Positions 9,591 to 20,136 of a DNA stretch of 64,000 nt are shown in pieces. Both the position numbers and the translations under genes were made by a program. The DNA is from Flavicella sediminum (lineage in GTDB: Bacteria > Bacteroidota > Bacteroidia > Flavobacteriales > Flavobacteriaceae), in NCBI RefSeq assembly GCF_006381105.1, contig NZ_VDET01000001.1:62001-126000 (forward strand). The letters are read 5' to 3'. Numbering within the stretch: the first letter of the stretch is position 1; every line of letters starts with the position of its first letter. The notes below the pieces were generated by a model. The model did not search any database. It was not told where the DNA came from and worked only from the letters and a program-made list of their open reading frames with translations.

Positions 9591-11672
9591 ATGAAAATAC
9601 ATTACTTTCTTTCTAGAATAAGCGTCCTTGTTTTAGTACTCCTGTTTTCAACCAAAACACAAGCGCAAACAACTGTTGTTAGTTCCTTAGAAGATTTGTT
9701 GCCTTATTTAGATGATGACAATGCAGATGTTAAATTGACTCCAGGAACTTATAATATCAGCGCCATTGATATTACGCAAGGAAGGTTTTCCAATCCCTTA
9801 TTTCTTTTTGAAGGATCTAATAGTACCTATGATTTTACAGATGTAACCATTAATATTAGTACAACGGTTTTTCAAAAATTTGGTTCCGTAGAAGTTAAAG
9901 AAATTCAAATCCTAGGAAATAATAATGTTCTTAAAAACTTGAAGCTAGTGGATACAGGAAATACGAGACCTAGTAAAACAGCGCAAAACATTACCATGGA
10001 TGGTCGTGATAATAGAATAGAAGGTTTTCATTTAGCTACCCGTGGATCTTACCCTTACGGATATGGCGATGCTTTTGGAAAAGGCGGTGGATCTGTGATA
10101 AAACACTACAAGCATAGTGCAGTTTTAATACGAGGTTTGCGTAACCACTTAAAAAACACGACAGTTATTTCTCGTTCTTATGGACATATTGTTTTTATGC
10201 AGGCGGCTAGTTATCCACTTATTGAGGGCTGTTATTTAGAAGGAGAAATGCGTACGACCGATGACATGCTTACAGAAGTAGGTACGGGGACCCCAGCTGA
10301 TAATGTGGATTTTATGACGGTATGGGGGTATAAACTTCCTGCTGGCTATATGATGAGTATGCAAGAAGGAGGAATACGCGCGTACAATGCAGGAACTACG
10401 TATATTGATGGTGTAGAAATTCAACGAGGAACGGACAACCCGAAGGTTTTAAATTGTACCATAAAAAATGCAAGAACAGGCGTGACTTTAGCACATGCTA
10501 CAGGAACAAAATATGTGGAAGGTTGTACTACGATTGGTTGTGAAAACGGCTATTCTATAGGTAGTGGAACAGTTGTTAATTGTGGAGCAGATGCCACTTA
10601 TGGACCGGTATATAAAAATGCATATAGCAGCGATAATGGCTATACAGCAGATATAACTATTTTACCTCCAAGTGCAGCTTATTACAACGGTCATGATGCT
10701 ATTGCCTATGTAGGTGGAAAAAATCACAATTTGACTTTTAGAAGTGAAGAAACAAATATTCCGAGCAATCTTAAAATCATGGTCTCTGGCGATATGCAAA
10801 ACCTTCGTTTGTTAAACGGAAGTAATGCTTCACAAAACAATCTTACTTCTTCGAATATTACGCTTAAAAACTTAACAAAATTTCCTATTGTTTTACATGG
10901 CGATAGTTCAAATATTTCTGTGAGTACCTGTGATACAGATGAAGTGACGGATAACGGAAGTACTAATACAGTCACTTCTTTAAACTGTGATTCTGTTAAT
11001 TTAGCCTTATTAGGAGAGGCTTCTCAGTCATCATCTCGTCCAAATGATGGTTTTGCTGCAAATGCTATTGATGACAATACAAGTGGGGCTTGGGCAAATA
11101 ATTCTGTAACACATACCAATACAGAAACCAACCCATGGTGGAAAGTTGAATTACAGGCTGAAAGTAGTATTGGCGATATCAATATTTTCAATAGAACAGA
11201 TAATTGTTGCAAAGCTAGACTAGGAAATTTTACAGTTTATGTTTTGGATGCCAATGGAAATACAAGCTTTTCTAAAACAATTTCAAATGCGCCAGATCCT
11301 TCTGTGTCAATAGATGCAAATGGGGCTTTGGGTAAAACAGTTAAAATTATTCTTAACGGAACAAATCCACTGTCTTTGGCAGAAGTTCAGGTTTTTGAAA
11401 AATCCTTATCGGTCGCTAATTATGAAAAAGAATTAAATTTCTATCCAAACCCGGTAACAAGTGAATTGCATATTTCCTTAGCTCAGTTGGGGGTTCATTT
11501 AGCTAAAACGAATATTGTATTATTAAATGTTAACGGACAAATTGTAAAAAGAGTAGCTGTTGGCAATTCAGAAAAAATAAGTTTGCAATTAGCGGCTATT
11601 AAAAGCGGTGTGTATATTTTGCAGATTAGTGATGGAAGCAAAACAATCAGAAGAAAAATTATAAAAAGTTAA
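9591..11672 (+). CDS. Beta-helix enzyme with F-type lectin and T9SS tail
   Basis: 693 residues: signal peptide ending TQAQ (about 26), a right-handed parallel beta-helix domain (about 27-445), an F5/8-type domain (about 470-600) and a T9SS sorting tail (about 613-693, from NFYPNPV to KIIKS). The helix domain has a GSYPYGYGDAFGKGG segment shared with the gene at 24734; related proteins are pectate-lyase-like, but I cannot name the activity. The F5/8 domain fits the F-type fucolectin pattern: His, 26 residues, then RTD and a vicinal Cys-Cys, with a basic residue nearby, so it probably binds terminal fucose (CBM47-like). The tail predicts export by T9SS and anchoring on the cell surface. It starts 10 bp after the preceding gene. 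Confidence 0.8.
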   Translation: MKIHYFLSRISVLVLVLLFSTKTQAQTTVVSSLEDLLPYLDDDNADVKLTPGTYNISAIDITQGRFSNPLFLFEGSNSTYDFTDVTINISTTVFQKFGSVEVKEIQILGNNNVLKNLKLVDTGNTRPSKTAQNITMDGRDNRIEGFHLATRGSYPYGYGDAFGKGGGSVIKHYKHSAVLIRGLRNHLKNTTVISRSYGHIVFMQAASYPLIEGCYLEGEMRTTDDMLTEVGTGTPADNVDFMTVWGYKLPAGYMMSMQEGGIRAYNAGTTYIDGVEIQRGTDNPKVLNCTIKNARTGVTLAHATGTKYVEGCTTIGCENGYSIGSGTVVNCGADATYGPVYKNAYSSDNGYTADITILPPSAAYYNGHDAIAYVGGKNHNLTFRSEETNIPSNLKIMVSGDMQNLRLLNGSNASQNNLTSSNITLKNLTKFPIVLHGDSSNISVSTCDTDEVTDNGSTNTVTSLNCDSVNLALLGEASQSSSRPNDGFAANAIDDNTSGAWANNSVTHTNTETNPWWKVELQAESSIGDINIFNRTDNCCKARLGNFTVYVLDANGNTSFSKTISNAPDPSVSIDANGALGKTVKIILNGTNPLSLAEVQVFEKSLSVANYEKELNFYPNPVTSELHISLAQLGVHLAKTNIVLLNVNGQIVKRVAVGNSEKISLQLAAIKSGVYILQISDGSKTIRRKIIKS

Positions 11673-11687
11673 AATACTCGGTGACCA

Positions 11688-13640
11688 ATGAATTTAGAGA
11701 AGAAAATACGACTCGCACTCATTTTATTAGTAGGATCTATTGGCCTTTATAGCTTCGAAAAATCAGATACTCCTGAGCCGGAATTGAATATTTCAGCCTA
11801 TTTAAAACAGGCCGATGGTACGAAAATTTATCCTTCTGCCAAGCAAATAGAAATGTTAAAAGCCGTTCTGCCAAAAGAAGCGTTTCAAGCGGCCCCAAAA
11901 ATTAACGATCGTGTTTATTGGGGTAAAATTAGCGCATCTGGTTCAGGTAAGTTATACTTGACAAAAGCCTTGTCTTTGCTGCCGAAAAAACCAGAAGTCC
12001 CAATTTCTGATGAAATCTACAGAAGAGCAAATAAAGAAGGAAATAGAGGGATTTATAAGCCTAGGTATTATAGAACAATGGAATGTTTAGAACATTTTAT
12101 TTTGGCAGAATGCATAGAGAATGAAGGACGTTTTTTACCTCAAATACATGTTTTTTCGAAAGCCATACTCAATATGAAATCATGGGTACACCCCAATCAT
12201 GACGATCGCGATAATGGTGTTCTTGAAGGAAAACGGGTGACAATAGATTTAGGTGCTCGCAGATTTGGGTCGGTTTTGGCTTTGGCAGAAAATCTTTTGG
12301 GAAATAAATTAGACGAAAATTTAAGAACGGAAATTACCAAACAATTACAAACTCGAATTATAGATTCTTATTTAACGAGTTGTGAGTTTTTAGATGAAAA
12401 TAACAAATGGATCAAAAGTACCAGTAACTGGAATTCTGTCTGCACTAGTGGTTCTGTGTTTGTTGCAATTTCTAGTTCAAAAAAAGAAGAAGAACGATTG
12501 GCAGCAATAGGAAGCGCGCTAAATAGTATGAAATATTATTTAAGTGGTTTTGGCCAAGATGGTTATTGCTCGGAAGGCGTTGGTTATTGGCGGTATGGTT
12601 TCGGACATTATTTATATTTAGCGCAAATATTAAAGGATTATACAAACGGAAAAATAAATTTATTTGAAGCGCACAATCCGGAGAAATTAAAAAATGTCGC
12701 GAATTTTCCAGAGAATTTTCACATTCAAAATAATTTGTATGCACCCTTTGCTGATGGAAGTTCTGTGGTGAAAAATAACGAAGGGAATTTTGCTTATGTT
12801 TTGGCAGCAAAACAATACGGAGTACGTAAACCCAATGAAAATATTTTAGATCAGGCAGTAGAACAATTAATTGTGTGGAAAAATATTGCAGATTTTAGCA
12901 CAAGGGCAACTTCAGAATTAAAGCGTGTTGTGACTCCAAGTTATTCGTATTTCGACGCTTTTGGAATGGTCATTTCTCGTGGTCAGCAAAAAACACCTTT
13001 TTCTATAGCCATGAAAGCAGGGCATAATAGTGAAAATCATAACCATAGTGATGTGGGGACTTATGTGGTTGTATTGGGGGAAGAAATTATAACAGGAGAT
13101 ATTGGCGCGCCTTCTTACAGAGCAGGGGCCTTTTCTCCAGCTAATAAAGCACGAAGTTCATGGGGGCATCCTGTTCCTAGAATAAATAATATTTTGCAAT
13201 CCAACGGAAGGCAATTTGAAGGAAAGATTACAAGTGCTCTTTTTGAGGAGGCTAAAGATTTTGTGCAAATGGAGCTAAATTCAGCTTATGTATTGCCTGA
13301 ACTAAAATCCTTGACTAGAAGCATCGTAAATGAAAAGTCTGACAAAGGGAAAATTACAATAAAAGATAGCTTTGAATCGATAAGTCCTGTTATTTTTGGT
13401 ACAGCAATTATGACTTTTTCGAAATATGAAATGCTAGATGCGAATTCATTAATGATTACGGGTGAACATCAAAAGTTAAAAGTAGAGATTCAAAGTACAG
13501 GTGGTAAAATTGTAATTCACCCTGAGCCTGTTCCTGTAACACATTTAAGAGAAGGAAAAGCAGCGACGAGAATAGGAGTGGACTTTGAAAATCGAATAGA
13601 AAAAGGAACGATATCAATAATTTATACCCCCGTTTTGTAG
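11688..13640 (+). CDS. Heparinase II/III-like lyase
   Basis: 650 residues with an uncleaved or cleavable N-terminal hydrophobic segment (about 6-22) and no lipobox cysteine. The helical domain contains NWNSVC (about 247) and DGYCSEGVGYW (about 288), and the sandwich domain has GHNSENHNHSDVGTYVVVLG (about 450), where the His/Asn cluster is the expected catalytic and metal-binding region of heparinase II/III-type enzymes. Only short similarity to the other heparinase-like proteins in the window is visible, so it represents a different family and probably a different linkage. It lies 15 bp after the lectin-bearing beta-helix gene, in the same operon. Likely a periplasmic oligosaccharide lyase; exact PL family not assigned. 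Confidence 0.82.
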   Translation: MNLEKKIRLALILLVGSIGLYSFEKSDTPEPELNISAYLKQADGTKIYPSAKQIEMLKAVLPKEAFQAAPKINDRVYWGKISASGSGKLYLTKALSLLPKKPEVPISDEIYRRANKEGNRGIYKPRYYRTMECLEHFILAECIENEGRFLPQIHVFSKAILNMKSWVHPNHDDRDNGVLEGKRVTIDLGARRFGSVLALAENLLGNKLDENLRTEITKQLQTRIIDSYLTSCEFLDENNKWIKSTSNWNSVCTSGSVFVAISSSKKEEERLAAIGSALNSMKYYLSGFGQDGYCSEGVGYWRYGFGHYLYLAQILKDYTNGKINLFEAHNPEKLKNVANFPENFHIQNNLYAPFADGSSVVKNNEGNFAYVLAAKQYGVRKPNENILDQAVEQLIVWKNIADFSTRATSELKRVVTPSYSYFDAFGMVISRGQQKTPFSIAMKAGHNSENHNHSDVGTYVVVLGEEIITGDIGAPSYRAGAFSPANKARSSWGHPVPRINNILQSNGRQFEGKITSALFEEAKDFVQMELNSAYVLPELKSLTRSIVNEKSDKGKITIKDSFESISPVIFGTAIMTFSKYEMLDANSLMITGEHQKLKVEIQSTGGKIVIHPEPVPVTHLREGKAATRIGVDFENRIEKGTISIIYTPVL

Positions 13641-13702
13641 TTGTTTGCTAGTTCTTATAAAAGTTATAAATATAAAACACATTGAATATTGAAAATCAAA
13701 AA

Positions 13703-16462
13703 ATGACAAAAGATCTAAAATTCATGAAAATAAAAAATATAGTTTTACTTCTATTCTTAGCAAATTTTCTAGGTACGGGAGTAAGTGCTCAAATTCCATT
13801 ACCAGAAAATCAAGAGCAAGGTTATCCTCGTTTGAATATAACACAAGCGGGTAAAAAAGATTTAAAGAAAACCATCAAAAAAGAAACTTGGGCTCAGGAA
13901 GTTTTGGCCGGAATCCATAAAAAAATTGACGTACATGTAAATCGTCATGTTTCTGATAAAGAATGGATGGTTTCTCGTTTGCAAATGTATTGGAAAACAA
14001 AATCCACCAATATATACGTCAACGGAATCAATTATTCCCATGCCGATGGAGAAGCGCCGGTTCCTACAGTTCGTTTTGTAGGGTCTAGAGATTATACAAC
14101 ACCTTATGGAAAGCCAAAGTTAGAAGATGTTCTGCCTTATATGGATGATCCTCGTGGTTTGTATTTGCCCAATAAGAGCAAAGAAGGGAAGCCTTTTGAA
14201 TGGGTGGCTCCAGCTAAAACAGGAAGAATAATTTATTCAATAAATGAAGAAATTATTGGACTGGCTAGAGATGCTGCATTTTTGTATTGGTTAGAAGGTG
14301 AGGAGCGTTTTTCTGAATTTTCTTTCGATATTTTTCATACTTATTTGGAAGGTATGTCTTATCGAAGTGAACCTATCGATTTGCTAAAAGGCCATATTCA
14401 AACACTAGTTGGTTTTACCAATTTTCAAGTAATCCATGAAGGTGTGCTGAGAGATATTGCTGAACTGTATGATTTTTTACATCCCTATATTGAAGCAAAT
14501 CATCCTGAGCATATAGCCATGTACGATCAAACGATTAAGCGATGGACAGACCAAATTATTAAAAATGGTGTGCCACAAAATAACTGGAACCTTCACCAAG
14601 CAAAAGTGATTTTAAAAGCTGCCATGGTATTGCAAGATGATAGTAGCTATGAAGATGGAAAAGGTCGAGCCTATTATATCAATTATATTTTAAATATAAC
14701 ATCAGCAAGGCAATGGTCGCTGACCAAATTTATAGACTATGGTTATGATGAAAAAAATGGCGTTTGGGCTGAATGTCCTGGCTATTCACAAGGCGTTACC
14801 AAAGATCTTACAAATTTTATAAGAGATTATGACAATACCTTCAACCAAAATATTTTGCCCTATATACCGGTCATGACCAAAGCGGTTAAAATGCTTCCAC
14901 AGTATTTATTTCCTAACGGACAAAGTGTTGCTTTTGGGGATTCCTATTACGGACCAATCAGTACTGAGTCCATGAGCGATATTATTCGAATAGCACAAAA
15001 AAATAAGGATAAAGAATTAGAAGAAGAGTTTACGGGATTGTATCGTTTGTTTAAAAATGACAAAGAAAAATCGGGAAAAACAAGAAAACCTAAAGCCCAT
15101 TTTTCTTCCTTTTTTGCAAGTAAACCTTTGGTGTTAAATCCGAAGTATAAAGTTGGAGCTATGGATGATTATCGTACGCAAACTTTTTACGCACCTAATG
15201 TAAGTTGGCATGTGCAGCGTATGGGAACTGGAAAAAATGGAATGATGGCTTCTTTAAATGCTTCACTTGGAAATCATATGCACGCCAATGGTATCAACTT
15301 AGAATTGTATGGAAAAGGTTTTGTGCAAGGAGCCGACCCTGGAAAAGGAGCTGGATACCTTCAGCCTATATATTTAGAATATTATTCTCAATTTCCAGCA
15401 CATAATACTGTGATGGTGGATGGGGCTTCTTCTTATACAGAAATGCTAAGTTATCATGCGTTTGATGTATTGGGTGAATATCCTAAATCAGAAAAAAAAG
15501 AAGGTTTTCATCCGGAAATTACTTTTTCGGATGTGTATTTCTTAGAGCCTGAAACACAAAGTGATCAAAGTCGTTTGGTTAGTATTGTAAAAACGGGGAA
15601 AACTACGGGGTATTATATCGATATTTTTCGCTCTAAAAAACAAAAAGGAGGTGATAAATTTCACGATTATTTTTATCACAATTTAGGACAGACAATGGAA
15701 ATAATGGATGGACAAGGAAATCCTTTAGCATTAGCGTCAAGTGAAGAAATGGCTTTTGCCGGTGGGCATCTGTATGCTTTTGATTATATGTGGGATAAAA
15801 AATCCATTCGTACAAATAAAGATTATCAGGCCCAATGGAAAATAGACATGCCTGCAGGAGAAGATGATGTGTTTATGAATTTATGGATGAAGGGAGCAGA
15901 AGGGAGAGAAGTTTTTTCTATTAAATCGCCACCAAACAAAGCTTTTAAAGGAAAGCATGGTTTGCCTTATGAAGTAGATAAAAAACCGTATTTGACCTTG
16001 GCAGCAAGGCAACATGGTGCTGCATGGGATAAACCTTTTGTGTCGGTTTACGAGCCTTTTACATCTAACGAAGGAAAAAGTATTGAAACTATTTCAAGTT
16101 TTGAAGATGAAAACGAAAATACTGAATTTGTCGGTTTGGAAATCACACATAGGTCGGGAAGGAAAGATTTTGTGTTTTCTTCAAAAAATAAAGCGATGGC
16201 AAAGTATAGAAATATGACTACAGATGCTTCGTATGCTTTGGTTGCCATTGAAAAAAATAATGATTTCACTTTATTTATGGGAACAGGAAAACAACTAAAA
16301 GCAAATGGCTATGTTATTGCTGCCGAAAAGGAAGGGAATATAGTTCTTGAACAAAAATCGGGACAATTGTATTTGCACAACGATGCAGCAATCACCATTA
16401 GGTATAAAAACATAGAGAAGAAATTTGAGATTGGAGATTCTCGTGAGATAAGTTTCAAATAA
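13703..16462 (+). CDS. Heparinase II/III-like protein, full-length paralogue of the first gene
   Basis: The reading frame extends back to a TTG at 13682; I use the ATG at 13703 (919 residues), and the ATG at 13724 would give the tightest signal peptide (hydrophobic run ending VSAQ). The helical domain has DAAFLYWLEGEERF and NNWNLHQAK; the sandwich domain has GNHMHANGINLELYGKG and YSQFPAHNTVMVDG. The truncated gene at the left edge matches it nearly end to end (for example FPAHNTVVVDG, DVFRSKKQKEG, HDYFYHNLGQ), so the two arose by duplication and probably attack related linkages. The N-terminal 150 residues add a YPRLN-type leader domain. Ulvan-lyase-like (PL40) relatives are possible, but I cannot confirm this. 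Confidence 0.85.
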   Translation: MTKDLKFMKIKNIVLLLFLANFLGTGVSAQIPLPENQEQGYPRLNITQAGKKDLKKTIKKETWAQEVLAGIHKKIDVHVNRHVSDKEWMVSRLQMYWKTKSTNIYVNGINYSHADGEAPVPTVRFVGSRDYTTPYGKPKLEDVLPYMDDPRGLYLPNKSKEGKPFEWVAPAKTGRIIYSINEEIIGLARDAAFLYWLEGEERFSEFSFDIFHTYLEGMSYRSEPIDLLKGHIQTLVGFTNFQVIHEGVLRDIAELYDFLHPYIEANHPEHIAMYDQTIKRWTDQIIKNGVPQNNWNLHQAKVILKAAMVLQDDSSYEDGKGRAYYINYILNITSARQWSLTKFIDYGYDEKNGVWAECPGYSQGVTKDLTNFIRDYDNTFNQNILPYIPVMTKAVKMLPQYLFPNGQSVAFGDSYYGPISTESMSDIIRIAQKNKDKELEEEFTGLYRLFKNDKEKSGKTRKPKAHFSSFFASKPLVLNPKYKVGAMDDYRTQTFYAPNVSWHVQRMGTGKNGMMASLNASLGNHMHANGINLELYGKGFVQGADPGKGAGYLQPIYLEYYSQFPAHNTVMVDGASSYTEMLSYHAFDVLGEYPKSEKKEGFHPEITFSDVYFLEPETQSDQSRLVSIVKTGKTTGYYIDIFRSKKQKGGDKFHDYFYHNLGQTMEIMDGQGNPLALASSEEMAFAGGHLYAFDYMWDKKSIRTNKDYQAQWKIDMPAGEDDVFMNLWMKGAEGREVFSIKSPPNKAFKGKHGLPYEVDKKPYLTLAARQHGAAWDKPFVSVYEPFTSNEGKSIETISSFEDENENTEFVGLEITHRSGRKDFVFSSKNKAMAKYRNMTTDASYALVAIEKNNDFTLFMGTGKQLKANGYVIAAEKEGNIVLEQKSGQLYLHNDAAITIRYKNIEKKFEIGDSREISFK

Positions 16463-16541
16463 TAGAAAATAACCTAACTAATAAAGTTTGTCATTGCAAT
16501 AGTAAAGATGAACTAGAAGTTTAAAAAATATAAAGAACCGT

Positions 16542-17495
16542 ATGCGAACTATTAAAAAAATATTCTCAGATAGAAAATTGATACTGTTTACGATTGTTCT
16601 ATTTTTTCAATCCATTGTATTTGGGCAGACACCAAAAGATCAAGCTATTCTTGATGCATTTCCAAACAAAGAACGGGTGGTGTATAAAACAATAGATGGA
16701 ATAGAATTGGATATGCTTATTTTTTATCCAGATGCTGCCAAAATCAAGAGCACTAATCCTTGGATGTTACATGTACACGGAGGCGGATGGGCTGGAGGAG
16801 ATAAATACAAGGTTTTTCGAAAATCATTTTTGGGTACTTTAAAGTCGCTTGTTGCTAATGGAGTAGTGTGTGCTACTATAGAATACCGACGTACACGTGG
16901 AGGTTCTACAGCTTATGAGGCTGTTGTAGATGCGAAAGATGCAGCCAGGTTTTTAGTGAAAAATTCAGAAAAATATAAGTTAGACAAAGCGCATTATGGT
17001 GTTTGGGGAGGCTCAGCAGGTGGACATTTGAGTTTGCTAACCGCTTTAGGAAGCGATTCCGATTTTAAAGGACTTCCAAGCTTGTCAGAAATTGCGTTAG
17101 ATTTTAAATGTGTCGTTTCTTATTTCCCTGCTACATCATTAGTGAACCCGAATTTAGTGCCTGGATCTCTTTTTGAAAAACAACAATCTTACGATAGAAT
17201 TTTAGGCGATAGTTTGCAGAATAAACCAAAATTAGCAAGACTGCTAAGTCCGACTGAGCAATTGAAATGTGACAGTCCTCCAATTTTGTTATTGCACGGA
17301 GAGAAGGATAAAGTACTACCAATTATCAATTCTACGTACATGCTAGAAGTGGCAAAAGAAAAAAAAGCAGCAGTTGAGCTATTAACTATTTATAATGCTG
17401 GGCATAGTTTTAATGGAGCTAATATATCACCTACTATAGAAGAGTTAAATGCCTATGCGACCGACTTTATTCTTGCTCATTTAAAAAAAGAATAA
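16542..17495 (+). CDS. Alpha/beta-hydrolase carbohydrate esterase
   Basis: 317 residues with a signal peptide ending VFGQ (about 28). It has the HGGGW oxyanion motif (LHVHGGGWAGGD, about 76-87), nucleophile elbow GGSAGGH with Ser158, LLLHGEKDKV with Asp256, and NAGHSF with His288, which complete the catalytic triad. This arrangement is typical of hormone-sensitive-lipase/acetyl-xylan-esterase-like enzymes found in PULs. In context it most likely removes acetyl or other acyl substituents so that the neighbouring exo-enzymes can act, probably in the periplasm. It follows the heparinase-like gene by 79 bp and precedes GH95 by 85 bp, with no terminator visible on either side. Confidence 0.88.
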   Translation: MRTIKKIFSDRKLILFTIVLFFQSIVFGQTPKDQAILDAFPNKERVVYKTIDGIELDMLIFYPDAAKIKSTNPWMLHVHGGGWAGGDKYKVFRKSFLGTLKSLVANGVVCATIEYRRTRGGSTAYEAVVDAKDAARFLVKNSEKYKLDKAHYGVWGGSAGGHLSLLTALGSDSDFKGLPSLSEIALDFKCVVSYFPATSLVNPNLVPGSLFEKQQSYDRILGDSLQNKPKLARLLSPTEQLKCDSPPILLLHGEKDKVLPIINSTYMLEVAKEKKAAVELLTIYNAGHSFNGANISPTIEELNAYATDFILAHLKKE

Positions 17496-17580
17496 GTTTA
17501 ATAAAGGTTTGAAGTAGGAGGTATTAGTAGCTTGTATGGACTAATTCTTAAAATAGTTTTAATAAAGAAAAAATAGAAAA

Positions 17581-20079
17581 ATGAAAAGTAAAGTTCACAT
17601 TTTTGCAATCATGTTTTTAGTGATGTTTGCTGCCAATGCACAGAAAAACGATTTAAAATTGTGGTACAATGCACCCGCAGCCGATTGGAATGAAGCTCTT
17701 CCCTTAGGAAATGGTCGTTTAGGAGCTATGGTTTTTGGAAATCCGGATCATGAAAATATTCAATTAAATGAAAATACGCTTTGGGCAGGTGGGCCACATA
17801 GAAACGACAATCCTGAGGCACTTGATTCCTTGTCTAAAATCAGAGAATTAATTTTTGATAAAAACTTTGACGCAGCACATCGTATGGCGAACAAGCATTT
17901 TGTGTCAAAAAAATCGCACGGAATGCCTTACGAAACCGTTGGGAATTTAAGATTGAATTTTGCTTCACATGAAGGTTTTACCGATTATCATCGAGAGTTA
18001 GATATAGAAAAGGCTATCAATACAACGACTTATAAAGTAAATGGCATAGTGTACAAACGAGAAATTTTTTCTTCTTTTTCAGATCAGGTCATTGTTATGA
18101 AATTAACCGCAAGCAAAAAAAGAAAAATTAGTTTTACGGCAAGTATCGATAGACCGGCACCAGCAAAGGTTTCTGTTTTTACTGAAAATAAAAATGTTTT
18201 GGTCATGACAGGTTTTGGTGGTGATAACAAAAACAAACGATTGCCAAAAGAGACACCGGCTATTAAAGGAGAAGTAGCGTTTGATGCTCGTGTAAAAATA
18301 GTTCCGCAGGGAGGAAAGATAACTTCTACCCATAAGGAATTAATTGTGTCAAAGGCAAACAGTGTACTTTTATATATTTCAGTAGCAACCAATTTTGTGA
18401 ATTATCAGGATGTCAGTGCCAATGCCCATAAAAAAGCATCGGATTATATTGCCAAAGCAGAAAAGAAAAAATACAAGCAGTTAGTGAATGAGCATACGGC
18501 ATTTTATCAAAATTATTTTAATCGAGTTTCTTTAAATTTAGGGACTTCAAAGGCGGTAACTAAACCAACAGCTATTAGGATCAAAGAATTTAGCAAAGGA
18601 AACGATCCTTCTTTGGCTGCTTTGTATTTTCAATTTGGAAGATATTTACTGATTTCATCTTCGCAACCTGGTGGACAAGCAGCAAACTTGCAAGGTTTGT
18701 GGTGTAAAGATTTAACACCGCCATGGAAAAGCGCCTATACGGTAAATATCAATACGCAAATGAATTATTGGCCTGCTGAAGTAACTAATCTAGCAGAAAT
18801 GCATGAGCCTTTAATTCAATTGGTGAAAGATCTTTCGGTGACCGGGAAGGAAACTGCAAAAGTAATGTATGGTGCCAATGGTTGGGTTACGCATCACAAT
18901 ACCGATTTGTGGCGAATTACAGCCCCTGTAGATGGTGCTACTTGGGGAATGTGGCCAACGGGAGGAACTTGGTTGAGTCAGCATTTATGGGAAAAGTTTA
19001 TGTTTTCTGGAGATGTAAATTATTTAAAATCGGTTTACCCTGCTATGAAAGGGGCAGCCGAGTTTTGTTTGAGTTTTTTAAGCAAAGATCCAAAAAAAGG
19101 TTGGCTAGTTATGTCTCCCTCCATTTCTCCAGAGCATGGTCCTAAAGGACGCTCTAAAAGTGTAAATATAGCTGCGGGTACTACTATGGACAATCAATTG
19201 GTGTTTGATATATTCACCAAAACAATAAGGGCGGCTAAATTATTAAAGGTAGATGCTGATTTGCTTCAAAAAATGGAAGAAGCAATTTCTAAACTTCCAC
19301 CAATGCAAATAGGAAAATACAATCAATTGCAAGAATGGATGGAAGATTTAGATGATCCTGAAGATACACATCGTCATGTTTCGCATTTATACGGCTTGTA
19401 CCCGTCCAACCAAATTTCGCCTTATCGGAATCCGGAATTATTTCAAGGAGCAAAAAATACATTGATTCAAAGAGGAGATCCTTCAACAGGCTGGTCTATG
19501 AACTGGAAAATTAATTTATGGGCGCGATTGCTAGATGGGAATCATGCTTACAAATTAATGGGAGATCAAATTAAATTGGTCGGTAGGCCAGATTCGCCAA
19601 AAGGAGGTGGAACCTATGCCAATATGCTAGATGCACATCCACCTTTTCAAATTGATGGAAATTTTGGTTTTACATCTGGTCTTACAGAAATGTTGGTTCA
19701 GAGTCATGATGGGGCTATACATTTGATTCCTGCTTTACCAGATGTTTGGAAAAATGGTAAAGTAACGGGTTTACGTGCTAGAGGAGGTTTTGAAATTACA
19801 AATTTAGTTTGGAAAAATGGAGCGGTTGTCAAAGCCGAAATAAAATCTAAACTTGGAGGAAACCTGAGAGTTCGTTCTTATAATGAATTGGTACCTGCTG
19901 ATAAAAAAGAAATGAGGAATGCTTCTGGAAAAAATAAAAATCCGTTTTATCAAATACCTCAAATTAAAAAGCCACTAATGGCCAAGTCAGTTTCGTTACA
20001 AGGTTTTGAGTTAAAGCCGAGTTATGTGTATGATATTCAAACAAAACCTGGGCAAATAATTGTTTTGACTAACAAGTAG
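17581..20079 (+). CDS. GH95 alpha-L-fucosidase (or alpha-L-galactosidase)
   Basis: 832 residues, signal peptide ending ANAQ (about 20). The start LKLWYNAPAADWNEALPLGNGRLGAMVFG is the GH95 signature. Expected catalytic residues are present: Asn389 and Asn391 of the NIN motif before QMNYWP, Glu518 in SISPEHG (general acid) and Asp692 in DGNFG (base). GH95 enzymes invert and usually hydrolyse alpha-1,2-L-fucosides, with some acting on alpha-L-galactosides. Together with GH29 and the GH141-like protein it gives the locus three candidate fucosidase types, consistent with more than one fucose linkage in the substrate. No T9SS tail or lipobox is seen, so a periplasmic location is likely. Confidence 0.95.
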   Translation: MKSKVHIFAIMFLVMFAANAQKNDLKLWYNAPAADWNEALPLGNGRLGAMVFGNPDHENIQLNENTLWAGGPHRNDNPEALDSLSKIRELIFDKNFDAAHRMANKHFVSKKSHGMPYETVGNLRLNFASHEGFTDYHRELDIEKAINTTTYKVNGIVYKREIFSSFSDQVIVMKLTASKKRKISFTASIDRPAPAKVSVFTENKNVLVMTGFGGDNKNKRLPKETPAIKGEVAFDARVKIVPQGGKITSTHKELIVSKANSVLLYISVATNFVNYQDVSANAHKKASDYIAKAEKKKYKQLVNEHTAFYQNYFNRVSLNLGTSKAVTKPTAIRIKEFSKGNDPSLAALYFQFGRYLLISSSQPGGQAANLQGLWCKDLTPPWKSAYTVNINTQMNYWPAEVTNLAEMHEPLIQLVKDLSVTGKETAKVMYGANGWVTHHNTDLWRITAPVDGATWGMWPTGGTWLSQHLWEKFMFSGDVNYLKSVYPAMKGAAEFCLSFLSKDPKKGWLVMSPSISPEHGPKGRSKSVNIAAGTTMDNQLVFDIFTKTIRAAKLLKVDADLLQKMEEAISKLPPMQIGKYNQLQEWMEDLDDPEDTHRHVSHLYGLYPSNQISPYRNPELFQGAKNTLIQRGDPSTGWSMNWKINLWARLLDGNHAYKLMGDQIKLVGRPDSPKGGGTYANMLDAHPPFQIDGNFGFTSGLTEMLVQSHDGAIHLIPALPDVWKNGKVTGLRARGGFEITNLVWKNGAVVKAEIKSKLGGNLRVRSYNELVPADKKEMRNASGKNKNPFYQIPQIKKPLMAKSVSLQGFELKPSYVYDIQTKPGQIIVLTNK

Positions 20080-20136
20080 TTTAACTCCAGTATAGCTAAA
20101 AAATAAGTACACTTAGAAATAAAAAACAGAATAAAA

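Noticed and set aside
17496-17540. A GTTTAA followed by AGGAGGT upstream of GH95
   Set aside because: The second half-site at +21 bp is absent and the Shine-Dalgarno-like AGGAGGT is not placed before a useful start codon, so neither an operator copy nor a hidden gene is supported.
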